NCBI GenBank assembly: GCA_026119855.1
Contig: JAOWBW010000251.1
Coordinates: forward strand, 1,116,001 to 1,180,000
Length of the DNA stretch: 64,000 nucleotides
Direction of reading: 5' to 3'
Origin: Campanula takesimana
Lineage: Eukaryota; Streptophyta; Magnoliopsida; Asterales; Campanulaceae
The translations under genes were made by a program, and so were the position numbers. The notes under the pieces were generated by a model. That model had not been told where the DNA came from. It saw only the letters and a program-made list of their open reading frames with translations, and did not search any database. Numbering within the stretch: the first letter of the stretch is position 1; each line of letters opens with the position of its first letter. This document shows positions 46,392-57,900 of the stretch, piece after piece.

Positions 46392-46830
46392 AGAACCGGC
46401 CTATTGGTGTAGAAAGGAGAGACATCAAGAAACGGTATGTTAGGGGGGAGAAGGACACAAAGTTGATCAACGCGGTGTGAAAGTCCAAGTGCCCTAACAG
46501 AGAGCGTGTTCAGACCAAGAGAAGACGATGCAAGAAACAATGTGTGTTCAAGTTTCAAGGGGAAGCATTGCGAGGAAGGTGGGTCTGGAGGGAGAAGGCG
46601 AAGTTAGACTTGCGGAGAGAAATCAAGGTAGAAGCTGATTTGGCGAGGCAAGAACTATCTAACACGGAGGGGTTGAAACGTCGCTTGGTTTCAACTCGCC
46701 TTAGTACTTGAGCGGGAGGCTCGGTAGTGTCAAGTCAATATGGGGGTAAAATGTGTTCGAAGGTGTTCACTCCGCGGTGGGAGTTGATGGGTGTTTCTAT
46801 GCTTATGAGTTTAGTCTCCAGGTGGGAGAT

Positions 46831-47342
46831 TGTTAGGATTGGAGTCCTAAACTATGAAGAAGAAAAAGAGTCTAAGTCGGGGGAGTTGGTGGAGATCAAA
46901 AAGGGTTCAAACCGGAGGAGGAGTTCCTGACGGAGGAGCAGGCGGGCGCATCCCCTGGACCAGGCGGGCGCTCAAATGGACAGTGAGTGATCCGCCTGGG
47001 GGAAATTAATTCAGGCGGGCGCTCGCCTAGACCCAAGCGGGCGCCTGGTATGCGGCTGGGCTGATTTGTTTCCTATTTTGACACAATCTCTTCTTAATTT
47101 GATTTAGATCTTCCTTGTACTTCTATATAAGCATAGTCACGACCTAGGACACATTGTAGCAACATATTAGAAGGTGTCTAATAATATATTGACTTGGCAA
47201 TTGCCCCCGGACGTAGTTCATGTGTTGAACGAACCGGGTAAACAATTCTTGTGTTCTTGTGTGTGTGATTCTCTCATTATTGTGCATGTGGGTTTGTTGT
47301 TCTTTATCTAGATTGCAACGGGGTACCACTAAATTCCCAACA
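46831..47342 (+). repeat. D right LTR
   Basis: 512 bp, same length as 44659-45170. It carries the four-motif array at 46939-47045. Confidence 0.93.
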
Positions 47343-47945
47343 ATGGTGCCATATCTCAGCAACGACATCCCACTTTTCAGTGTCCTTTCCTGGCAAGGCC
47401 AATAAGATTGCGACGCGTGACATAGCAAGGACAAAGGCGGTTAATGCTCAGATGTTATTCTTTTAGTCTCTTTCTTCACCTATAAATAGTCCTTAACGCC
47501 CCCAAGGGCAAGGTACGTGCTCTAACCCTAATCACACACACAAGGCATTCAAAGCCTTTCCTTAGGCTTTCCTCAAAGATCTTATTCTCACACCCGAGGG
47601 CCTAAGCCGGATTCAAACTCGACTCTGGTCTTAACGGTGTTCTTGTTTGTGCTATGATTCAGGACCAGGAGACATCAAATCTGGAGATCATTCTTTTTTA
47701 CCCCAAAAGTCAGGGCGTCACCAGTGGTTCCATTGCCGGGAATTGAAATTTTCCTCGCGCAATCTTCTTGCTTACATACGTTTTCTAGTTCAAATCCGAT
47801 TTACAGTCATTGCTTGTGCAATCCAAGTCTAGATTCTCAATATTTAGCCGTTCCTTTCCTTTTTCCTCTACAAATTTCAGTTTGTTTTTCGGCCTCCGTT
47901 TCACCCGTATAAAACGATTTTTTAAAGATTAGTGGAAAAAAGACT

Positions 47946-48173
47946 TTGGTCACCGGCGCCGGTCCTTCAAAACAAATTGCTCCTGGGTCTGTCCTTGGCC
48001 CATTCAGGGAGAGAACCCCTATTGGTAATTCTTTTACTCCCTCCCAAAAGGCCAGGAGAGAGGCTGACCTCAGGAACCAAATTCAGACTTCAAAAGCCAA
48101 CAAAACTCTAAAAACACCCGCTTCTCCTCTTACTCCCGAGCAAATCCAAATCCTTCAAAACCTTAGTTGCTGA
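47946..48173 (+). pseudogene. G gag-start remnant
   Basis: A 75-codon frame (SFTPSQKARREADLRNQIQ) lies about 200 bp after the primer site. Coding character continues with stops to about 48370. No conserved domain is recognisable; assignment rests on position. Confidence 0.35.
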
Positions 48174-48921
48174 AGGTCTCCACTTAAATTTTGCCTTGGA
48201 GGAACTGTTTATTGCGGAAGCTAGCGGTGGGAACCCCTCCCCCAAAAAATACAGGGTCCATGGCCAAGCTAATAAAAGGCAACGCAAGTGGAGTTGTGGG
48301 CGCGAAAAAAGATAACTATCGTGATCAACTATGAGGAGGTAGACGAGGAGGAAGGAGAAGGTAGTGAGTAAGGTGAATCCCAACCTCAAATGAATGTCAA
48401 AAAACATATCAAATTTGATCAATAACAACTTCTCTTTTTTTTTTTTTTTTTTTTTTTTCATTTTACTCATTACATCCCAAAATGAATGTCAAAAAAATAT
48501 CAAATTTGATCTTGTTCAACAGTAAATTTGAAAATTTGTTGGAAATTGATTTTTGGGTCATTAAATATCAAATGTGTTGAAACTCGAAAAGAACACTTGG
48601 ACATCAAAATGAGCCACTGATGTTGTTTTGTCACAATAGTTCCAGTAAAATTCAGGAAGTGTTTTAACATATCCAGCAGTAGTAAAATATTCATGGAAAA
48701 TTTACAAAAAACAATCCTAGCATTCAATACAAACAATCACAACCTTGCATAAAAACAAACCTCACATTTACACTAAATCGCCAAAAGGATATTCACATAT
48801 AAGAAAAAGAATATATTAGCAAATATGTCCCCACAAACAGCGGTCTTAATGTCTTCTCTTGTACAATGAATCATAGTCATTGGATAGAGCAGATAATCTC
48901 CCACCTGGAATGAATGTTTAC

Positions 48922-51900
48922 TCAAAAATATTCAGCACCCTTCACATACAGTAGTCTTCTTCCGACGGGAGCAGGAGGGGCTAATCCAGGGATGTCCCTG
49001 ATGCTCTTGTTGTTGGGATTCACAATCTAAAACATTTAAATGTTACCATCAAAGTCGGCATCAACTAACTGATTGCACATAACACAATGCAGAAAATGTC
49101 ATACAATGATAACAAATTATAATACTCTCTCCGTCCCATAATAAATGTCACACTTTTTTTTCCGTCCAAATTTAGAAACAATCTTAGTGCATTTTTATCA
49201 TGGTACACTACAATCACTATACAAACAAGTAAAGCACACTCCTTAAAAATGTTGACAAGTCAATGCGACATTTATTTTGGGACGGAGGGAGTAAAGAAAC
49301 ATAATGAGAGAAAGTACTACACTTACCTTCACAATAATTATCGCAATTACACCACAGACAATAAGGAACAGAAAAAGCATGATACATTTATCAGTAGCAA
49401 CCTGCAAAATGACCCTTTTAGTTTGTAATCAAGCAACAAGCAATACACATGGTTACTTGTCCAAAAAAAACTTTACAAGGAGGAAGGAGAGACCAAAATA
49501 CCTGCCGCCCTATCTCCTTCACTAACTGGGAAGCCTTTTTGATAGAGAACTGAATTGTGTCAAGTTCATTAACAATACGTCCCATTTGTTCAGTCTGTGT
49601 AGATTCGAATTTTGTGAATTAATGGATCAGACCCAAAAAGAGTACGGTCAAAATAAAGAATGTGGCCTATGAACCATATGTACTTACTTGTCCCTTCAAA
49701 GTAGCAGCCGTTTGGGTTCCCACTTCAACTGTTTGTTGAACCACCTGTACAATAATCATGTAAGAATAGGACAATGTAATTGACATAAGTCATTATACTA
49801 GAACTACAAATGCACCTACCTGTTTAGAGCGTTCAATGGCCTGATCCGTCTCATCCATTGTTTTCATGCCAGCATTGATAAGTTCCTGATTTGACATTTC
49901 TGCAAAAGAAATCGTTCCAAGTTAGTGACTGATAAATGACTATTTTATAGTCATTTAAGGTCTAAAAATATAGTTTATTAGCTTTTATTCCACTTAAATT
50001 ACTTATTTTCTACTCTTTATTTGATATAATGCACTTGGAGAATGTTTCTATGATGCAAACAGGTTTTGAGTACATTCTTGAGGAAAAGGGGAGCTAAGGC
50101 ATCATCTTTGTGAAGGAGGAACACTTGACAAAGGAGGAAATAAGCTAGTCCATGAAAAGTCAAAGTTCCAGTCAAAGCAGGCTCTGCTCGGCCGAGCAGT
50201 ACCCTTGACTCGGCCGAGCATAAAGAATCAGAAAGGGCAGATTTATTTTCGAAGGCTTGCTCGGCCGAGCACTTTTTCTTGACTCGGCCGAGCACCCCCT
50301 GAATCAGCAAAAGGTGCCTTTTCAAATGAAGACCTCTCCAAGCACCCATCCGGGAAAGATTGCCTCCCCCCCTCCAAGGCTTATAAATAGAAGTAGAAAT
50401 CAGTAGTTTAGATATCTAGAAACATTGTAAACTTACTATAGTGAAATTTATACTCTCAAACATCAAATAATTCTCAGAATTTGTGAAAGTTATCAACTTA
50501 ACTTGAACAAAATTCTGAATTCATTATCAATAATATTCAGAGGTATTCTTCAAGCTTTTTGTCTCCATTTCATTCCGGAATAAGTATCTTTTCTTCTATC
50601 TTCTCTTATTTATCTTATCCTTATTATTTCGCAAATGGCTTGTGAGTAACCCCCCTATTTCTTGGGGTTGGAAACTCAACAAACACTTGTATTTACTAAT
50701 ATTCATGCTCTAAATATACTTTCTTCATCCTAAACAATTCTACTATATCAAACTTTAACGCCTACGACCATGATGACGTCCATGGCTTGTATGAATCTTA
50801 GTTAATCAAGGGAAGTACTGATCGGAGAACCTTGATTAGCGGATCCATATAGTCAGAACTAAGTTCATTACTCACGAGAGTAGTGTAATGGCTTAGGGAT
50901 GCTCCTTAAGTGGAAAGTATGCTGATTTTCATAAAGAAAACTTAATGGATTCTTACTAATTATGGGCCATCGAGAGATAGGGCATAATTAGTATGAGAAT
51001 ACAAACGCTACTTGCTTGATCGTGAGAAGTAGTGTAGGCCAAGCATACCATCCTTGTTTTAAAATGAAACTTTAATCTAAATAGAGCATGAATAGTTGAT
51101 GAATATATGTTGTTGATGTTCCAATCCCGAGGATTCCTTAAAATATAAGAGTTTTCATCTAAGCTATAGTAATTGCAATTTCATTTCTAGTTAGTGACAA
51201 ACAATTTTATAACCCCCAATCGTTTTCCTTTCTTTATTTTTTTACTCTAAGCAAAGATATTTTGTAAGTAAAGTTGTCCTCGTGGGATCGACTCGCTCTT
51301 GCACTATCTATACTACATACACCCGTGCACTTGCGGAAATAACCTAACAAGTTTTTGGCGCCGTTGCCGGGGACAACGGTTTACTTTCAAAATTTTTTTT
51401 TTTTTTTAGTTCTATTTGTGATTATCTAACATCCCGTCAAAGAATTTGTGTCTTTAATTCTTTTTCAATTAGGTACTCTCGGAGTATATGAAAAGAGCCC
51501 GGAAACCTCTTGAAAAGTTTGATCCGGAGCCAGAAAGAACCTTTCACGAAAGGTTAAGAAAGTTCAGAGAATTCCTAGAAGCAGAAATGGCACAAAATGG
51601 TGACCAAAATAGAGACGGTGATGGAATACCTGCCACGCCACCACCTAGAACCCTTCGGGAGTTTGTTAACCCAAGTACCCCGGGAACTAGGACACCAATC
51701 GTGGTACCAAATGCCGACGCGGCCCACTTTGAGATCAAGCCACAACTTTTGCATATGGTTATGAATAACCAATTCGGTGGCTCGGCACTTGAAGATCCCC
51801 ACCTTCACATCCAATCCTTCTTGGAATATTGTGACACCACCCGAATCATAGGTGTCACTCCGGAAGCTATTCGGATGCGCCTTTTCCCATTCTCACTAAG

Positions 51901-54900
51901 GGATAAGGCGAAACAATGGTTGAACGCGGTCCCCCATAATTCATTAACAACTTGGGACCAAGTTCAAGAAGCCTTTCTTGGACGCTTCTTCCCTCCATCC
52001 AAGACCGCTCAGATCCGGACCAAAATAACAAATTTCAGTCAAAATGGAGATGAGTCGTTATATGATGCTTGGGAGCGCTTCAAGGAGCTTTTAAGGATGT
52101 GTCCACACCACGGGCTCGAAAAGTGGTTGATAGTGCACACCTTCTACAATGGTCTCACGTTCAAGACTAGAGAGACCATCGATGCTGCCGCGGGAGGAGC
52201 ATTAATGAACAAAGGAGTGGATGAGGCATACGACTTGATCGAGAGCATCGCCTTGAACCACTACCAATGGTCTAATGAAAGGGACCAACCGCAAGGAACA
52301 GCAGGTAAGTTTAATGTTGATGTTGTTACTCTTCTTTCTTCGAAATTTGATATGCTTTTTAAGAAGATTGATAACTTGAATACAAATTCCGTGGCTAACA
52401 TTAACGTTATTTGTGAACTATGTGGGTCAAACTCACATAGTAGCGAAAGTTGTGATTTGCTTGACACTAATTCTAGTGAGCAAGTTAATTTTGTTAATTC
52501 TAATGGACAAAGAGGGGGTATGTATTCTAACACATACAATTCCGAATGGAAGAATCACCTCAATTTTTCCTATAGAAGTAATAATGTTTTAAACCCACAA
52601 CCTTCCTCACAACCACCGGGATTTGTACCCAAGAAATTCAACAATAATTCTTTCCCTCCCCCTAAATCTAAATTAGATCTTCTTATAGACTATATGGTCG
52701 AAAATAATAAAAATCAAGAGAAGATTAATAATGAATTTAGGGAAAACTTTAAAGTTTTAAATAATAGGTTTGATAACCTAGCAGCGCATAATAAGATGCT
52801 TGAAAATCAGCAAGCTCAACAGGCCAGCACATCGCATAGACCACAAGGGAGTCTTCCCGGTCAACCTCAAAGGCCAAATGAGCATGCAAATGTAATAGTC
52901 TCGCTAAGCAAGGAAAAAGAGAGCAATAGTCCAACCCCACTAGAAGTTGAGACTAAGAATGGTAAAAGCGAGATTAGTTACAATAAATACTTTGAACCAC
53001 CGATACCCTATCCTCAAAGATTAATCAAGAAAGGGGTTAATGATCAATATGCTGAGTTTTTGAAAATTTTGAAGTCTTTAAATGTTAGAGTTCCTTATTC
53101 CGATGATATAAAAGAAATACCTTCTTACGCAAAACCTTTAAAAGAAATGCTTTTTAAGAAGAAGTCATTAGAAGAATTTGAGAACTTTACTTTGGCGGAA
53201 GACGTTAGTGCAATTTTACAAAAGAAACTTCCCCCAAAACTCAAAGACCCCGGCATTTTTTCTATCCCCTGTAGTATCGGTAGGTGCAACACAGAAAACG
53301 CTATGCTTGACTTAGGGGCTAGTGTAAGTATTATGCCTTTTTCGGTAAGTGTGAGATTAGGTATAGGGGAACTCAAGCCCACTACCATATCTCTCCAATT
53401 GGCAGACCGATCCATACAATACCCGATTGGTATTATGGAAAATTTGCCCTGTCGTATAGGGAGCTTAATCATCCCTGTCGACTTTGCGATCCTCGAAATA
53501 GAGGAAGATAAAGACATTCCAGTCATCCTTGGTAGGCCTTTCCTTGCCACGGCAGGAGCTATTATAGATGTTAAAAAGGGTACGCTTACTCTAAATGTAG
53601 GAAATAAGACAGAAGAATTCTGGAAGCAAAACCCAACTATAGAAAACTCATGTCGAAAAAATGAAGTCTTTGACAATAATCATGAGGAAATAAATGTCAT
53701 TCAATCTATGGATCAAAAAAAGGATCATATAGACAAACTAAATACTTATGGAAAATATGTCAAAGGAATTAAGGAATCAAGGGCCAATGATAAAAATATA
53801 GACTGGAAAAGAATGCTACATGACGAAGATGAAGGGGATGATATCATAGAGAGGTCAAAAGAAGTAGCACCCAAGAAAACAACGGGATTTCGAGCATGTG
53901 AAGACTATCGTAAATTAATCCCGTCAAAGAAAAAGAGTGGATGGCGCATGCGCATCAATCATAGGGCCTCAATCAAACCAACGGATATGCAATGGAAAAT
54001 TGTCAAGGACAATAGGCCATCTCAATACCATGCCATGCCCGTTTTCATTAACAGAAAGGCGTCGAGCTAATGACGTTAAACAAGCATCATCGGGATAGTA
54101 ACCGGTGGATTATTATTTATTTATTAATTTATTTATTTATTTTATTTTTTATTATTATTATTATTATTATTATTTCCATCTAATGTTTATTTTGTAGAGA
54201 TATATATATATATATATATATAAAAACCAAATGTACCAACAAAATACCCAAATCCTTAACCGACTCGATCAATATTCCACCAATTTTGATCAATTTCGAA
54301 CCAACATAGAGGATCGGGTCAACCACATTCAGGGAAGAGTTGATTACATTTACAACTATGGAATTGGAAATTGGCTGAATTTCAGGCCTCCAAATCAGCA
54401 ACCACCGCCACCATTCTAGTCGGTACCTCTTTCTCCCTCTCCTTTAAATTACTCTTGTCCCAATTTTCATTTCTACTTTTCAAACATTAGGGACAATGTT
54501 TCATTTAAGTGTGGGGGGGTAGTATCTATCTTTTTCTTATTTCTTTTCTTTCTAAATTTCTTTTTCTTCTTTTTATGCTTTTCTTTTCAAAGAAAATGTA
54601 AGGACAATGTTCCCTATTCTTCAAAAAAAAAAAAAAAAAAAAAAAAATATTTAGCCAATGCTCCCATTGATGAGAATGTTATCTTTATTATCATTTGCCT
54701 AAGTAAAACTTTTTCCTTCTAACTTTTACTTCTTAAGATATTTGATAATAACAACATAGGATTGTATTGGATTATAAATGGAAAAATTTTCAAAATTAAT
54801 ATGAACTTTTAAATCCTATTGAATAGAAGCATTACATTATTAGTGAGTTTGTGGGCATTAAGTTTGGATACTACATACTTGTGAAACTTTTAAAACATTT

Positions 54901-57900
54901 TTGTATATGCATCTCAAAAACTTTCATTTCTACTCTTTTTCAAAGATTTTTTATCCTTGTTATGCTTATGAATCACAAAAATTTTCACTTTAATCCATCT
55001 TTCCATTCCCACTTTTAAGAGGCTAATTAATCAATTTATTCTTCTTTTGATTGTCCATTCAAATATCTAAATGAATATATCATTATAGAGTGTGACAATT
55101 TAGAAGCAAGAAACTCAATTGCCACGTCTAATTAATCATATCTCGAACCTTATTCCACTATCATCCTCCGCCTTTCATCAATTTTTGTGATTCAAAATGC
55201 ATAACGACATATGGACATCTTTGTTAAAGAATAAAGATCATAGTTTAAGAAGTGTATATTCAAGCATGAAAAATTTATTCACAAAGCACTCTAAAAAGAG
55301 TGAATATAATTCTTAATTCATACTTATGACCCACAAATTCATTTGGTTATTTCTATATGCTCTTATTCAATGGTATTTATTCATGTTATATTAACATTCA
55401 AACTTTTCTATTTGCATTTCAATATCATCCTACCTTCTTCTTTACAAATCTCTTGAGATAAAAAACTTAAAAGGAAGAAATTTTATAAAGGTAATATTAT
55501 ATAACAATATTCTGAGGGAGCATTGAAGACCTTTCTTGTTTTTCTACTAATGTCATTTGCACTCCTCTCTTTTTGAACATTTAACTTGCTCGAGGACAAG
55601 CAAGATTCTAGTGTGGGGGAGTTTGATAAATGACTATTTTATAGTCATTTAAGGTCTAAAAATATAGTTTATTAGCTTTTATTCCACTTAAATTACTTAT
55701 TTTCTACTCTTTATTTGATATAATGCACTTGGAGAATGTTTCTATGATGCAAACAGGTTTTGAGTACATTCTTGAGGAAAAAGGGAGCTAAGGCATCATC
55801 TTTGTGAAGGAGGAACACTTGACAAAGGAGGAAATAAGCTAGTCCATGAAAAGTCAAAGTTCCAGTCAAAGCAGGCTCTGCTCGGCCGAGCAGTACCCTT
55901 GACTCGGCCGAGCATAAAGAATCAGAAAGGGCAGATTTATTTTAGAAGGCTTGCTCGGCCGAGCACTTTTTCTTGACTCGGCCGAGCACCCCCTGAATCA
56001 GCAAAAGGTGCCTTTTCAAATGAAGACGTCTCCAAGCACCCATCCGGGAAAGATTGCCTCCCCCCCCTCCAAGGCTTATAAATAGAAGTAGAAATCAGTA
56101 GTTTAGATATCTAGAAACATTGTAAACTTACTATAGTGAAATTTATACTCTCAAACATCAAATAATTCTCAGAATTTGTGAAAGTTATCAACTTAACTTG
56201 AACAAAATTCTGAATTCATTATCAATAATATTCAGAGGTATTCTTCAAGCTTTTTGTCTCCATTTCATTCCGGAATAAGTATCTTTTCTTCTATCTTCTC
56301 TTATTTATCTTATCCTTATTATTTCGCAAATGGCTTGTGAGTAACCCCCCTATTTCTTGGGGTTGGAAACTCAACAAACACTTGTATTTACTAATATTCA
56401 TGCTCTAAATATACTTTCTTCATCCTAAACAATTCTACTATATCAAACTTTAACGCCTACGACCATGATGACGTCCATGGCTTGTATGAATCTTAGTTAA
56501 TCAAGGGAAGTACTGATCGGAGAACCTTGATTAGCGGATCCATATAGTCAGAACTAAGTTCATTACTCACGAGAGTAGTGTAATGGCTTAGGGATGCTCC
56601 TTGAGTGGAAAGTATGCTGATTTTCATAAAGAAAACTTAATGGATTCTTACTAATTATGGGCCATCGAGAGATAGGGCATAATTAGTATGAGAATACAAA
56701 CGCTACTTGCTTGATCGTGAGAAGTAGTGTAGGCCAAGCATACCATCCTTGTTTTAAAATGAAACTTTAATCTAAATAGAGCATGAATAGTTGATGAATA
56801 TATGTTGTTGATGTTCCAATCCCGAGGATTCCTTAAAATATAAGAGTTTTCATCTAAGCTATAGTAATTGCAATTTCATTTCTAGTTAGTGACAAACAAT
56901 TTTATAACCCCCAATCGTTTTCCTTTCTTTATTTTTTTACTCTAAGCAAAGATATTTTGTAAGTAAAGTTGTCCTCGTGGGATCGACTCGCTCTTGCACT
57001 ATCTATACTACATACACCCGTGCACTTGCGGAAATAACCTATCAGTGACATAAGAGAGATATATAATCTATAATCTATAATCGTTCCAAGTTAGTGACAT
57101 AAGCAAATTATTTGCACATGAATGAGTGGAATGCTAGCTTTGGTGGTTCTGCAACTCATAAAAACCCATAAATATCCATTTATCAGTGTCACCATCATTT
57201 TCTTCAATTAACCTACTCCGGTTGAGAATAGGTCCCATCCTCTGTTTTAGGAGGATGCAGAGAAGGAAATGTCGCACTTCAGGATGTTTTTTACTCTCCT
57301 ATATACTGTCTCATTTATAATGCATACTCCCTCTATCCCATAACGACCCATTTCATTTTAGGAACGGTACTCAAGGAAAAGTGATTTAAAAGTTAAGTGT
57401 TGTGAGTATAGAGGAGAGAGAAAGTGGGGAGGGAATAGCAAATAAAAAGTTGTTGTATGGCAAGTGGGTCCTATGAATAAAGAAGTAGTACAAAATTTCC
57501 ATTAGAGAAAAGTGGGACTTTCCAATGGGACACTCAAAATGGCAAAATGGGTCGTTTGTAATGAAACGGAGGGAGTATTTGCTATTTTCTTAATCATAGG
57601 CTGTTGATCTCACCCCTCTTCTTCATTCTCTTACTCATATCCATCCTTCCTCCATTCCACATTCTCATGTTTAAGAATTGGAGAGATTGGGTCAGTCCAC
57701 AATCCGATCTGCCCTTTCCTTCAGATAAGTGTTTGAGGCTTTGGCAAAAGTGGTACTGCGGCGTTGCTACAGGAGTGTGGATTATTTGTTATTTAATGGT
57801 GTATATGGACCAACACAAGTTCCAGAATGTCTAGAGATCACTACTTATTCATTGTGCTCATCTGCCAAACTGGCCTTCCTACGACATCTGCTGAAAGAGC

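Larger units (their letters stand above)
44659..47342 (+). mobile_element. Element D: Copia-like retrotransposon with gag-protease only
   Basis: Perfect target duplication ATGGT (44654-44658 and 47343-47347). The LTRs 44659-45170 and 46831-47342 are both 512 bp, with about seven differences seen by eye. The internal region holds a primer site, one gag-protease frame, a 440-bp non-coding tail and a purine tract (CAGGTGGGAGAT before 46831). There is no integrase, reverse transcriptase or RNase H, so movement would need enzymes from another element. It is related to B. Confidence 0.93.
43737..48400 (+). mobile_element. Element G: Gypsy relic (LTR plus start of internal region)
   Basis: A candidate LTR runs from TGTAAACC (43737) to about GGGCGTCA (47720), interrupted by a hAT-like element (43956-44583) and by element D (44659-47342). 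Without them it is about 650 bp. TATAAATAG is at 47482-47490. TGGTTCCATTGCCGGG (47725-47740) has the look of a Tat/Athila-type primer site. A gag-start-like frame follows at 47946-48173 and breaks down by 48400 near a 23-T run. No second LTR is present. Confidence 0.55.
49930..57044 (+). mobile_element. Element E: non-autonomous Athila-like Gypsy retrotransposon in an NPSN intron
   Basis: Perfect target duplication GTGAC (49925-49929 and 57045-57049). The LTRs 49930-51349 and 55624-57044 are 1,420 and 1,421 bp and differ at about six places by eye. It has an Asp-tRNA primer site, one gag-protease frame, a long AT-rich non-coding tail and a purine tract (GTGTGGGGGAGTT, 55611-55623). No reverse transcriptase, RNase H, integrase or envelope-like domain. 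It lies opposite to the host gene. Confidence 0.93.
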
